Positions 1-11,403 of a stretch of 64,000 nt of DNA are shown here, piece after piece. Where the stretch lies: contig JAAEAF010003318.1 of the NCBI GenBank assembly GCA_011037195.1, positions 62,001 through 126,000 on the forward strand, written 5' to 3'. Every line of letters begins with the position of its first letter. Position 1 is the stretch's first letter. The notes under the pieces were generated by a model, which saw only the letters and a program-made list of their open reading frames with translations, ran no database searches and was not told the origin of the DNA. The position numbers and the translations under genes were made by a program. The DNA is from Triatoma infestans. Its lineage: Eukaryota > Arthropoda > Insecta > Hemiptera > Reduviidae.

Positions 1-892
1 GTTGGGACAGGGAATAGAGAGGTGGACGCGAACGCTATAGCAAATTTATGGTATAGTGGACGTGCACGATGAGCGAGGGTTGATGTTCAACGAGTTTGTG
101 GCGGTACATGGACTTATGTATTGAATAGGGAAGGGGAATTAACGACATATGTAAGCGGGAGGGAGGGAACGAATATTGATGTGACGTTAGGAGGGGCAGG
201 GATAGTGGGGATGGTGAAGAAGTGGGAGGTCAGGGATGTGGAAGTGAACACCGACCACCGGCTTATCCTTTGTGTTTTGGAAAAGAGGGGGAATGGGGGT
301 GGTAGGAGGGGGCAGAGGCAGGGTGTTAAAAGGATTTACAGGGAGCGGTATCAGGTTTATTTAGGGGAGGAAATAGAAGAGGTTAAAGTGGGATGGGGGA
401 GGGGAAGGATCTGGGGGAAAAGATTGGTGAATTGCAGCGAAGCATGGTGATGGCTGCAAAGCGAGCGTCGAGAAAGGGTAGGGGTAGGGGGAAAGGGAAG
501 CAGCGGTGGTGGATGGAAGAACTTGAGGTGGCGAAGAAGGAGGTTTATAGACTTAGGAGGAGGTTTCAGGGGGAAAGGGAGGAGCAAGAGAGAAGGCGGG
601 TGAATGGGGTTTTTAGGGAAAAGATGAGGAAGTATAAGGCAAGGGTAAAGGAGGCGAAGCGTAAGAGTTGGGGATTATTGCTTAGTGGGGAGAGAAGTAG
701 GCTGTGGGGGTTGGCGTATAAATTAGAAGGTGGGAAGTTTCGGCCGGGGAGGGTATTTCGTGCTATTAGGACGGAAGAAGGTATGGTGAGCGAGGTGGGG
801 GCAGTTTTGCGGGAGCTGGTAAAAGGGGAGATTATTAAGGAAAATAGGGATGGGAAACGGAGTGGCAAAAGGGGGTACGGGAGAGATTAGGT

Positions 893-1729
893 ATGGGGGA
901 GCGAGGGTTGGAAAGGGGTGAGTGGGATCCAGTGGAAGGGGAGGAGGTGCTGGATGTTCTGGGAAAGTTTAAGAAGGGGAAGGCGCCTGGGTTGGACGGG
1001 GTGACCCCCGAAATGGTGGTGAATGGATGGCAGGTGCAGGTAATGAATGTGTGTTTGCATGAGGGTATGTTTCCGAAGGAATGGAAGGAGGGTGAGCTTG
1101 TAATGTTAATGAAAGGGGATGATAGGGATCCGAGGTTGGTCTCGTCGTACCGGCCGGTGTGTCTGCTGCCGGTATTGGGGAAATTGTGGGAGCGAGTGAT
1201 TTTGGAGCGAATGTGGAGTGTAGTTGAAAGAAGCTGGGATGATTGGCAGTATGGCTGTCGGAGAGGAAGGTGTGTGGATGATGTGTTGGTAGAGCTTGGC
1301 AAGCGAGTGGATGGGTCTGGCTCTAAGTATGTTATGGGCATCTTCTTTGACATAAAGGGGGCGTTTGACCATCTGTGGTGGCCGCATCTGAAGTTGCGAA
1401 TGTTGGAGCTTGGGGTGTCTGAGGAGGTGTATAGGGTGATGGCTGATTTTTTGACTGAGCGAATGGTGTTGTTGCGGTCAAAAACCCAGATGGTTAAAGA
1501 AAAGGTGGAGAGAGGATGCCCACAGGGGTCGGTTCTAGGACCTTACCTGTGGTGCTTAGTCTTTAATGAATTGTTGGGGGAACTTAGGGCCAGAGGTGTG
1601 ATTGGTTATGCGTATATGGATGATTTGTGTGTTTTGGTGGAAGGGAGTTCGAGAGTGGAGCTGGAGCGGAAGGCGTCAGAGAATTGTATGTTTGTGTATG
1701 AGTGGTGTGCGAGAGAAAGTTTAGTGTGA
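893..1729 (+). pseudogene. LINE reverse transcriptase domain
   Basis: The 278-codon open frame carries the classical non-LTR RT blocks in order: GKAPGLDGVTPEMV, SYRPVCLLPVLGKLWE, a palm aspartate in FFDIKGAFDHLWW, RGCPQGSVLGPYLW, and YMDD in the catalytic loop (YAYMDDLCVL) in place of the commoner YADD. The domain would copy element RNA into DNA at a chromosomal nick. The frame closes before the thumb, and related sequence resumes in other frames at 1702-1917, 2004-2276 and 2255-2695. The protein is therefore interrupted. It lies between the endonuclease-linker region and the CCHC region of the same element. Confidence 0.85.
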
Positions 1730-2254
1730 GTGAGGGAAAGACTGCTGGAATGCTACTGAAGGGACGGCTGCATGCGGGGAGACCGCCTCGGATTGTGATG
1801 AGTGGGAGTAGAGTGAAAGTGGTGAATGAGTACAGATATTTGGGTGTGTGGATAAGTTTGGGGATGCGAGTAGGAGTGCATGTGGAGAAGATGTGCGCGA
1901 ATATGGAAAGGAAGTAGGGGAAATTGAAGAGATTGGCTGGGAGGGATGGTGGGTACGGGTATAGAGAGATGTGGATGATTTATAAGAGTGTGATCAAATC
2001 TGTATGGTGTTTCGGGGCGAGTTTTGTTTGGCCCAGGTTGCTGAGTGGGATAAAAGGCGGCTGGAGGGGTGCCAGCGTCGGATACTGTTGGCCCTGGTAC
2101 GGGGGTACAGGACGGTTCCGACCGTCGCCCTTCCGGTTGTTGCCGGAGTATTGCCGGTTCTGTTGAGAATGGAGGAGGCGTGTTTGGGATATAGGGTAAG
2201 GCGGGGGGTTAGTATAGAGATCGGAGGGAGGGAGGTGGATAGGGACGAGTTGAA

Positions 2255-2695
2255 ATGGAGGGGTTTGAGGGGATGAAGAGGAGAGTAAGGGCGGATCTGC
2301 TAGAGAGGTGGCAGGAGGAGTGGAGGGGGAGTGCAAGGGGGAGGCCGGTGGCGGAGTTTATCCCTGATGTTAGGAAAAGAATGAAGGAGGCTTGGTGGGT
2401 GATAGACCACTATATTATGCAGGTGGTAACGGAACATGGGGTCGGGAGGGTATATCTGGAGCGGTTTGGAAGGGGAATTGGGAGGGAGTGTCCATGTGGG
2501 GCGGAGGATACAATCCGCCACAAAGTGCTGGATTGTGTTCTGGGGGATAGGGAGCAGTATTTGGTTAGGAGGCAGATGGGTAGATGTGGGGTAGAGTGGC
2601 CGGGGAAGTTACCTCTAACTTGGAGTAGTAAGGAGGCGTGGCCATGCCTGGTGAGACTGGCTAGGGTGCAGCTGACCCTGCACGGGGTGTATTAG
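2255..2695 (+). pseudogene. LINE ORF2 C-terminal region with CCHC-like knuckle
   Basis: This 146-codon frame includes C-x-C-x7-H-x4-C (residues near CPCGAEDTIRHKVLDC), the usual C-terminal zinc-knuckle-like motif of R1, I and Jockey-type ORF2 proteins. The likely role in an intact protein is RNA or DNA binding during target-primed reverse transcription. It ends at a TAG just before the non-coding 3' tail. The frame differs from that of the RT at 893-1729, so at least one indel separates them. Confidence 0.7.
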
Positions 2696-2905
2696 GGGGC
2701 GGGAGGATAGGTTTAGGGAAGGGATAGGATAGGGTGTAAATATGTGTGAATGTGTAGATATGGTGTGGATAAATATAGGTATGAGTAGGTAGGATTAGAA
2801 TTGTAGATAGGTCTAGTAGGTGTATAGGTTGTAGGTTAGGCTAGGTTGTAGATATTGTATAGGTAGTATAGGTAGTGTATATATGTAGATAGTTGTAGGA
2901 ACTAA

Positions 2906-4166
2906 GCCTCGACCACCACGAAACCTTCCCGCAACACGTGAGCACGAAGACAAAACTTCGCCGGGCATGTAGTTTCCGCCACCCCGCCTTGCTTCCAAAG
3001 AAGCATCCGCTCACCCAGCTCATCATCGACGACGCTCATATTCGCCTTCTAAACGGCGGAACTCTCGCCACTCACGCCTATATCCGCCGCCATTATTGGA
3101 TCCGGATGGAAGCAATGTGGGGCGCCATCGCATCGGGAAATGCAACCGATGCTTCACCGCCAAACCGCTCCCCGTCATCCAACCCATGGGCAACCACCCC
3201 CACAACGCGTCACCCCGCCATCGCCTTCACCGTGACCGGCGTTGACTTCGCCGGCCCATTCGCTATTTCTAGTGCTCGCCTCCGCGGCGCGGTGGTCACT
3301 AAAGATTATTTGGTGGCTTTCATCTGCTTCACCACCAAGCCGTACACTTCGAGATCGCGTTGGAGTTATCTACATCAGCCTTCCTCGCCGCCTTCCGCCG
3401 TTTCACCGCTCGCCGTGGGCTCCCAACTACTATCTTTTCCGATAATGGAACCAACTTCGTCGGAGCCCACAACATACTTCGTGAACTGGTCGCCTGTTGG
3501 GTATGACGTCACCAACAGGCAATCTGTCGCGCTGCCGCTTCCGCTGGCATTGAGTGGAGGTTTATCCCTACTGCCAGTCCCCATTTTGGAGGTCATCTGG
3601 GAAGCAGCTATTACATCCGCCAAGCACCACCTCACCCGCGTCGTGGGTGATCAACGCCTCATTTACGAGGAACTACTCACCGTGACCACCGATGTCGAGG
3701 CGATCTTGAACTCATGCCCTCTGTGCACCCTGTCTTCCGATCCGAACGATCCGGAACCCCTCACGCCCGGCTATTTTCTGGTCTTCCCCCCCTCATTGCG
3801 CCTCATGGGCGCGATGTTATCGCCCTTAATTTGAATCGCCTGTCCCGTTGGCAACTGACCCAGCGTATCCAACAGGACTTTTGGAAGCGCTGGCGCCAGG
3901 AATACCTTCATACTCTTCAACAATGCACCAAGTGGCTCCTTCCCGCTACTGAGTCGCGCCGGGCACCGCCGTCATCGTCCATCAGGACAATGTTCCGCCG
4001 CGCCAGTGGCCTTTATAGGTCGCATCACCGCCATTTATCCTGGACGTGATTCCATCAGTCGTGTCGCCGACGTCCATACCGCCTCCGGCATCATCCGCCG
4101 TCCGCTCGCCAAACTCTGTTCGCTCCCATCCCAGTAACCGCTGTAGCCGAGCCTTCAGGGCGGGCG
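2906..4166 (+). pseudogene. BEL/Pao retrotransposon pol: integrase and C-terminal domain, frameshifted
   Basis: The fragment starts in the integrase zinc-binding region ([20 protein letters not shown], about 3031-3090, then a KCNRCF Cys pair about 3141-3158 in another frame). The core has a first Asp in GVDFAGPF (about 3238), a second in SDNGTNF (about 3438) and a Glu in IEWRFIPT (about 3549). Downstream is the tryptophan-rich C-terminal domain typical of BEL/Pao pol (RWQLTQRIQQDFWKRW, about 3848-3895), then an IIRRPLAKLC segment near 4092. Several frame changes and stops make it non-functional. Gag, protease and RT are absent. It abuts the 3' tail of the LINE at 1-2899. This is an old retroelement fossil, not a host gene. 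Confidence 0.85.
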
Positions 4167-4169
4167 GAA

Positions 4170-4870
4170 TGTTGGGTCGGTACATTACTGCGCACATTAC
4201 TCCCCACGCGCGCCCGCCCTTGCGTGTGGGCGCCTTCTTAGAAGTACTAAGCTCTTCCCGTCTTCTTCCCTCCCTCCTTTTTTTTTAGTTAGGGGCCGCT
4301 TTCCGGCCTTGCATCCAGAATTGCATCACCATGCCATATGCTTTCCCTCTCTATTTCCGATTGCCCGAGCCACCGCTCGACTATCTCTTTGACTCTTCTG
4401 GTGCTCTCAACGATAACATCTGTGTGTCTGACGGCCTGTGTACAGTTCACCCTTTAGTCGCCCTATTCCAACTCGCCTTTTGTTGTTCTTCAGAAGTGTT
4501 TACGCGACTGTTTCGCCTCAAGTATTTGCGCCGGCGATATTCCACAGAAATTGGTGCACGCATTAAAGGTCAACAAGTGAACGCATCGTCGCGCCTTCGC
4601 CACTGCGGTCATCCGCTTCAACGAGCCCAGAATTCCTCGCCATCATTACGCCTTTGTCTCCCAACAACACACACACGCACACACACACGCCACATCTCCC
4701 TTCACCATCCACCTATCGCCTCAACTTCGCCGCTTGCGAACCTCACTCGCTGCTATCCAGAGGTAAGTCTTGCCCCTTTCATCTGCATCCTTTTTCTTTG
4801 ATTTATTTATTTTTTAATTTTTTTTATTTGGTTTTTTACTGGCGTGCGTTCGCCACCTCGCACACGATAA
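4170..4870 (+). mobile_element. Probable 3' LTR of the BEL/Pao element
   Basis: Right after the end of the pol region there is a purine-rich stretch (GGGCGGGCGGAA, 4159-4169) followed by TGTTGGGTCGGTACA. That is the expected arrangement of polypurine tract and TG-start LTR, and many BEL LTRs begin TGTTGG. The GC-rich composition continues to about 4866 and then drops abruptly to AT-rich DNA. The matching 5' LTR is not in the window, so the right edge is set by composition only. Open frames inside this stretch are probably chance. Confidence 0.4.
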
Positions 4871-5870
4871 TGATATTGATTCATACAAATTTTATTGTTA
4901 TATATATTTAATGTTACCATATGCTTATCATATTTTTTATTTTTTACGCATATTTTCTTTATTGCTTTTGTCTCGTTTGAACAATTACTGTATATTCTCT
5001 GAGGATGAAAGCAGTAAACCACCGATAAAGCTTCAATAATAAAATAGTTTTGAGAAACAGGATTCCATCATCAATTTCTCTTCAGTATTATAATTGGATT
5101 CAGGTCGGACCAATATCTATTTTAAATTTTAAATTTAGTAATTTATAGACTTATAAATTCATAAATATTAGTTGTATATATCAGGATAAATACATACATT
5201 TGCCAAATAAATGTATCACTTTATGATTGTTATAAAATGAATGATTATATTTGTAAGTTATTTGGTATACAGTTACTAAGTTGTTATATTATTTATATTG
5301 TTATATATTATTATTAAATTGTTTTATATTTATTTGTATTGTTATATATATATTATTTATATATTGTTATATTATTTACAAGTTTATTAAAATACTTATA
5401 GAATATATGTGAGATTCAGCATTTAGAAAACCAATTTCTTGTTTCTTAAAGCGTTGCTGGTCCCATTAACTGATGTGACTGATTGCATGGCGTAACCTGA
5501 TGGGAGGATTGCAATGTCTTTCTGTCACTTGGTTTGTGCCAGTTGAATAGAAGTAGGTTCTATTTAATTTGTCCATGTTTGGGCAAAGAATTAATTTACT
5601 TTTATTACATACGAAGATCAAGTTTCTCAGAACAGGCTACCTTCTTACCTTATTCATTCATGCAGCAGCAAAAATGTTCCAAGTGGATCGCAAGAGAGTT
5701 GGACTGAAGATTGATTTGCACATCTAAAAACCACGACGATATTCTCAGACACTAATAAAGTTGATTTTAGGAAAGAAAAAACTTCAATTTTTTATTTTGT
5801 AAACACCTGCAACATTAACAACACTTTTGGTCATTCGGTGACCAGATATCAATTTTTTTTTTTAATTTTA
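4871..5870. other. AT-rich spacer without recognisable genes
   Basis: Very AT-rich DNA with TTATATT and TATTTA runs near 5280-5400. I see no coding signal, RNA gene or clear repeat in it. Confidence 0.6.
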
Positions 5871-6077
5871 GGCACGTCAGCATCTATGTCATTGGCGCCC
5901 ATAGCCTTCCTTAGTCCCTAGTGCCGGTCTCCAGACACTGTTCTCTCGTTGGAAACAACATTGTCCGGGTGAGCTGATGCTGCTAGAAAGAGAATATCTA
6001 AGGGCACACTGCTGGGCTCGAAGTTGGGATCTCTGCGTTACATACCAGCGCGGCGCTACCACTTAATCCCTTCCCTA
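5871..6077 (-). mobile_element. tRNA-derived SINE, family A, copy 1
   Basis: Read on the minus strand it begins GGGAAGGGATTA with a worn box A, followed by a degenerate box B (CTTCGAGCCC), the body motif TTAGATATTCTC, then GAGAGAACAGTGTCTGGAG and GGGCGCCAATGACATAG. The same order of blocks recurs at 14967, 40585 and 61631 on the plus strand, so these are copies of one SINE. It would have been transcribed by RNA polymerase III and moved by a LINE. Confidence 0.7.
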
Positions 6078-6184
6078 AATGTCAGATTATTATTTTATCA
6101 TTGGTTAGGGCTTAAAGAGCACAGAAAAGTTGTTACAGAAATCATTTTTGGCTCTGTTGAAATTCAAATCTATGTATACAGAAT

Positions 6185-6625
6185 GTAATCAATGCCTACG
6201 AAGCAAAAAAGAAAAATGAATTATTTTCTGAAATTTAAAGACAAAGTGGTTGAAGGACTTAATTGATGAACGAAAGCAGGTACTGTATTTTAAAAAAGTA
6301 TTCTATTTTTTGACAATCTATTATTAATAATTAGTTATCTTTTTCCAGAAAGAAATGCCTCCAGTACCAAGAACGAACTATGTCCAAATGAAAAATCCTG
6401 AAGCTGACAACCAAACAAAATAATGTTCACACTTATTCCGAAGATTGTGAAGGTCTTTTGTTTGACGTGCTTAATGCCATACATGAATTTCTAATTTCAT
6501 CTTGATTTTATTAAATAAGATTTTCACTTGGAAAAATATCTGACACAGTGGAACGTGTTAAAATTGTGCAAATATTAAAGAAAATGATTGGAGCCTTTAC
6601 TGGAAGAAAAAAAAAAATCAATAGG
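6185..6625 (+). pseudogene. Possible decayed coding fragment, family not recognised
   Basis: Short reading stretches here look more like protein than the surrounding AT-rich DNA. They read EMPPVPRTNYVQMKNPEA near 6354-6411, then VHTYSEDCEGLLFDVLNAI near 6425-6481 after a stop, then SLGKISDTVERVKIVQILKK near 6525-6584 after another stop. They lie in different frames with stops between. The stretch may be a dead processed copy or an old exon remnant. A TTTCCAG precedes the first piece. I do not recognise the family and give no function. Confidence 0.3.
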
Positions 6626-6857
6626 TACTCTGGCTGGTTTACTAATTCTAATTGAAACTTTCTTTGTTAAGGATCCCTTGCGATACCGAAAAACAATATT
6701 TTTTTCTTTTTAATTCTAGGATTTTTCTTGGTAAGAATTTTGCACTGAGGATTAATTTCGATCATCTGACCTGATTGCAATAATTCCTTCAATTTTTTTT
6801 TTTTTTGCTTAACAATAAATATATGCCGATACCTAATAAATTTTCCCGCCAAAAATC

Positions 6858-7050
6858 TCGGCCTTCCCAGTCACCATGCTATAGGCCTCTACCCGTCATT
6901 CCCTCCTCCACATCTTCTGACCATCTTTTCCTTGGTCGGCCTCTCTTTGTCCTCTCCTCTGGAGTATACAAAAATATCCTTTTCGGTCACCTGACGTCGT
7001 CCATTCTCATTAGGAGTCCGAACCACATCAATCTCTTTTGATAAATTTTT
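6858..7050 (-). pseudogene. RTE-like LINE, C-terminal reverse-transcriptase remnant
   Basis: The minus strand reads RLMWFGLLMRMDDVR, a stop, PKRIFLYTPEER and then RGRPRKRWSEDVEEGM. This matches the signature tail of RTE-type LINE proteins in insects (L-W-x-G-x-x-x-R-M ... GRPRKRW-x-DD/ED). The remnant is short and 5'-truncated with internal stops. Similar tails occur at 28900-29100 and 48100-48300. Confidence 0.55.
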
Positions 7051-7094
7051 CCAGGATATTATGCTGTACATTAACCCGCTCTCTAATCAGTTAT

Positions 7095-7109
7095 TTAGGT
7101 TAGGTTAGG
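7095..7109 (+). repeat. Three units of TTAGG
   Basis: TTAGG is repeated three times without interruption. TTAGG is the ancestral arthropod telomere repeat. Three units may be chance or an interstitial remnant. Confidence 0.5.
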
Positions 7110-9539
7110 TAAGAGTTATTTAGATATATGCTGTATCCTGGAAATGCCGCAGCTTTTTTTATTCTGTTTGGGTCTGAAAGCGATTCCTTCAATACAAATA
7201 TTTAAACGGCAAAACACCGATTTTAAATTGGAGTGCTCTAATAGAATTTAACAAACTTTTAACAAAAATATTTATTTCTATACATGAAATGTGTTTTATT
7301 TTATTTCATTTTTCAGTTGATATAATTTAAAATAAATAAGTTTAATTCGGCAGTCTGTACCCTATTACTTTATATCTTTGATTCGGATTCAATGGTAAAT
7401 TACTATTTTTCTGACTATTTTATTTAGTATCTTTTCTATTGCAGTATTGCAATAACTAAAAAAATATTCCATCCGATTTTTTTCTGTATGAGTTCGGATC
7501 CGGCACAGCTCGAAGTTATTAAGGTGAATTACATATAAATGGATACGGGCTTGCACCCATCCCCTAATAAGACGACGCTTCTTCATAGCTATACCCTTTA
7601 GTGAGTGTGTCCTAAACTAGCTTAAGAGAAAACTTACAGCTTGTGTAATGACAATTGTTAAATAACCACCAACTCATGGCTTTTAATTAGTGTATTCACT
7701 AAAATGCTAATAATTTTAAATAGTTAAAAAATTACAAAATAGTAAAATTTGATCTGCTCTGAAAGAAATATTGGGAAAATTTAATATAAGAAAGTGAATC
7801 AAATTATGCAGATTTTTTTCTTTTAATGTAAAAGTTTGTTTTTTTTTTTTTTGTATTTTTTTAATTAAAGACATTATATTTGCAAAATTTTATCTAATAC
7901 ATAAATCAAGATATTTGGTTAAAGCGTTTTCATTTTGTTCTTTAAATAAATACAAGAATGCTGACAATAAAGAAGTGATGTCATTTTATAAAAGAGGATG
8001 TATAAGTAAATAATGGAGTAAAAACAAAATCTGTTAATATTTCAATTTAGCACAATACAATAAACTTCTTTTCTTTTTTTTTAACATTTAATATAAAAAG
8101 GAGCATGTATTAATCATTTCGTTTATATATTTATATTTGTATGTAAGGTTATAGGATATTTTGTTTTATAATACATACAAATATAGATATACGATTATTA
8201 ATTAAAACGATTTTATTATAATATATATATTATATATGCAAATATTAATTTAGGCACTCTTTATAAATAATATATTTATATTTAAATATAACTAAATAAT
8301 TAGTCTTAACAATAAGTTTATAATATCCTCCACCGATATTAATATTTATTTATATATATATATTTATAAATTTAAATAACATTAATATAAAAAGTGACGA
8401 AAACAGAACTTTGTGTTCACTAATGTCCAGTTAATTATTAATTCATGTTTTAAAAAAAGTATTGTCTTTAAATAGTAAAATATTGGACCACCGAAATTTT
8501 CTTTCTAATTGAAAAATATAAAGATAAAACTGGGAAGGGTAATTTATATTTTAAATTACCTCTATGTGGAATTTTTACCAGTTTTTTTTTTTTTTTTTTA
8601 AATAAAATATATATACACTTTTACGAATTGGTAAATATTTTTTAGGATCATTATGTGAAATAAAACAAACAGTATAAAAAATAAATACGCTTGGGTTTTT
8701 TTTTTTTTTTTTTGTAATAACTCAACTGCTATTAAGTTAGTTTCTTCTTAAGATTAAGTTGCCACAGAATCTGAGTCCATATCTTCCATTCTCGCTAATG
8801 GAGCCTTACGTACCTAAAATTTGGAAATTATTAACAGACTTTTTTTTTAACAAAACATTATCAGAGAGAAAACAAAGAGCAAAAGAATATATAATTAACT
8901 ACAATCAGACAGCAGGGAAAACAGACTAGCATGAAATCAGAAATTTACAATACTGTGTGCTTATGAGTTAAGTATCAACAAATTTGTTTTGTTTTTTTAC
9001 AATACGGAAGTAGTATGGAGAAGATATTAGGTCCTCTTTTTTTTTACCTTTTCATCAGCTAGTTTCTCTAGTTTTTATATTTTCAATGATCCTGCCTTTT
9101 ATAACACCAAACTGAGCTTTGAATGAATTTAGAATTTCTCCTTGCTGACTCTAACTTTCCGTTCTTCTCATGGAAGAAACTTTAAAAACAGGAGAAAATT
9201 TCTGTTGCTTCACTACTCTTCCAGAGTCCATGAAGTTTGAAAATAGGTTTTTTCCATTAATAAATGGAGAATATGTTTTCACTTTTTTTTCTCTCTTTCA
9301 CTGAAAACACTTTCTTAAATCTATAAAATTTATTAGGAAATAGTATAATCTTTCGAATAAAAATTTTGTTTAAACTTGATGGGATCTGTCCTTAAAACTT
9401 TAGTGATTAATTCAGTTTCGAAAAACAACTTGTTTGGAATGAGGGATACCTTGGCGTAGCTATTTGCTGCATCTCCTGACTTATGGTCTCTAAATTTATA
9501 TTTTATTTTTATGCGCAGATGTCACTAGGAGTGAAATCT
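7110..9539. other. AT-rich spacer without recognisable genes
   Basis: The stretch holds many poly(T) runs (for example 7836-7852, 8583-8599 and 8695-8713) and TATA runs near 8217-8370. Only short chance open frames occur. I found no conserved domain, RNA gene or matched repeat. Confidence 0.6.
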
Positions 9540-9917
9540 AATCCCGTTTCAAGGACCACAAGGGGGATAGGTTAGAGTGCCTCTAGTGCTTCTCTGTCCG
9601 CTTGAACTCCCCACCTCCGCGCGGTGTGATTCGGGCGCCTCCCTTGGGAGGTGGCGAACGGAGAAATGACGGACCGGAGTAAACCCCTCCGGTCTCCCAC
9701 TCTCCCTTTTCCTATCCTTGGTATCCATTTATAGGTATCCCTACCCAAGCCGAGAAGTGATGCGCGTCGAGGCTGGATGCGTACAGGGTGTCTTAACATA
9801 TGTGCGGTAGCGGTCACCTTGGGGAACTGGGCGATACCCTATTGTAATGTAGCCTTCCTGTGGTAAAAGCCTCTGTCACAGGCGACCGTTTAATTCCTCA
9901 TCATTTTTGGGACCGAC

Positions 9918-10760
9918 ATGAGCGACAAGGATAAAAACAAAAAATTGAAAAAAGGGAGCGAGGAAAAAGGCTCGCTCAGTTCTCTATCATCAGCAGGTGG
10001 TGATCCCCTAGGGTCTACAGCAGCTATAACGAATGAAAGGAATGATAGGAGGGCGGTGAGTGGAGGATCTGGTTGTCCGGGCTCTTCTCTGGCGGACTCC
10101 CTCGGGGAAGTGTCCTCAAGGTTTGGGGGCATTAAAATCAAACAAGGGGCAAGAGGTCCTTCAAACACGAGGCACCATCGTGCTCCTTCAGGGATGCCCT
10201 TAGTTCACACCGCATGCCGATCGCTCTCGGGCGTATCCTAGCGACCATCTGACAGAAAGTCAGGCGGATACAGACTGAAATCGTCGCCAGCATTGTTGCG
10301 AGAGCAGGCCCCAGTTTAGTGGCAGGGGCATTCTCGTTGAGGCTATGCGTCTCTGGCTGGAGCAGACGGTCCCCTCTCTCCAAGTGAGAGGGGGAGTTAG
10401 GCTGAGGGTTGGGCTCGCCAGAGATATTCTTAGGTCGGCCAAGATATCCATTCAAGATCTGGCTCCCTAAGGGAGGCAGCACCTCCAGCGGTCGTTCTGG
10501 ACAAGCTCCACATCCAGAATGGGGACTTGGAGACGGCGTACTGGAGGTTGATTAGTAGAAGAGTGGAGACCCAGGGGCAAACCCTGGTTTTCGATGTGGC
10601 TGACCAAGACCCTGGAGAGAGTGAGGAGATCTGGGCTCGAGGCTTTCCTCGGGATGGATCTCGTCAGGTTCCGGGTTGTAACTAAGCCCAAAGAAGATGG
10701 ACAAGAAGGCGAAGGACCCCACGCACCGATGGAGGGTACTGCAAGTAAACCTCCATCACA
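9918..10760 (+). pseudogene. LINE ORF1 (gag-like), frameshifted
   Basis: The start at 9918 opens with a lysine-rich, serine/glycine-rich N-terminus (MSDKDKNKKLKKGSEEKGS) and stays open to 10241. The protein then continues in other frames. Around 10500-10680 segments such as QTLVFDVADQDP and GFLGMDLVRFRV recall the DUF4780-like domain found in ORF1 of several insect LINEs. Its normal role is to coat the element RNA. The domain name is recalled from family knowledge and was not searched. Confidence 0.5.
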
Positions 10761-10794
10761 GTAGGGGGCATCGTCGGCCCTGTCTAGGTGTCTC

Positions 10795-11403
10795 ATAAGA
10801 GAAAATATCTCAGTCGCCCTTGTCCAGAAGCCCTGGCTGGTCCGGGGGAGAGTTGCGGGACTAGGAGAAGCAACAAGTAAGATAATTTATGATCGTCGCC
10901 TGGAAAATCCCAGGAGTTATTTTTATATCAGGGGAGAAATTATCTCGTTGCGCTGATGGACTTTTAATCTAGGAACCAGACTGCAATGAGAATTAAGCTA
11001 CGTGCGGAAGAGGACACCAGGGAGGTGGTGCTGGCCTTCACGTATCTTCCGTACGACTCTACAGCGCCGCCGCCGTCGAGGAAATGCGGAAGCTGGTCAC
11101 CTGGTGTAGGGAAAAAGGCCTACAGCTTATAATTGGCTGCAATGCTAACTCACACAATACTGTGTGGGGGTAGCAAGGACACCAATAAAAGGGTAAGTCA
11201 CTCCTTGAATTTATCTTGTCTGACAAGTTATGCATAATGAATGAAGGAGAAACACCAACTTTCTATAATATTAATCGCAGAGAGGTGATAGATTTGACCT
11301 TAGGGACTAATTTTATTTCGACCCTGGTGAGAGACTGGCATGTGTCCCAGGAACCCTCACTGTCAGATCACATGTATATTAGGTTTGATATCCTGGCTAA
11401 CTA
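10795..11403 (+). pseudogene. LINE APE-type endonuclease
   Basis: The start of the domain reads ISVALVQKPWLVRGRV, equivalent to the LQEPW block that opens APE endonucleases of R1, LOA and I-type elements. The end, open from 11216 to 11404, reads TFYNINRREVIDLTL ... EPSLSDHMYIRF, with the catalytic SDH motif. Between them, frame changes near 11100-11170 break the reading frame. In an intact element it would nick target DNA to prime reverse transcription. Confidence 0.7.

Larger units (their letters stand above)
1..2899 (+). mobile_element. Non-LTR retrotransposon (R1/I-like), 5' end outside the window, frameshifted
   Basis: This is the 3' part of a LINE. In order it shows the end of an APE-type endonuclease (TDHRLIL, about 259-279), a basic EN-RT linker (WWMEEL, about 507-690), a reverse transcriptase (893-1729) and a C-terminal CCHC-like knuckle (CPCG...H....C, about 2493-2535). 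Coding runs through all three forward frames, so the copy is dead. The + strand is extremely G-rich and C-poor, unlike all surrounding DNA. After the stop at 2693-2695 there is a G/T/A-rich tail full of GTAG and GTATAG words, which ends where BEL/Pao sequence begins. Clade assignment (R1/I group) is inferred from domain order and motifs; Jockey-type is possible. Confidence 0.85.

Noticed and set aside
357..1387. Long minus-strand frames rich in proline and serine
   Set aside because: They are shadows of the extremely G-rich LINE coding strand; C-rich complements give Pro/Ser-rich frames.
1..2899. R1 element inserted in ribosomal DNA
   Set aside because: No 28S rRNA sequence flanks the element; it abuts a BEL/Pao fragment instead.
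4331..4801. 156-codon plus-strand frame after the BEL/Pao pol region
   Set aside because: It lies in the probable LTR, has low-complexity His/Thr runs and no conserved motif.
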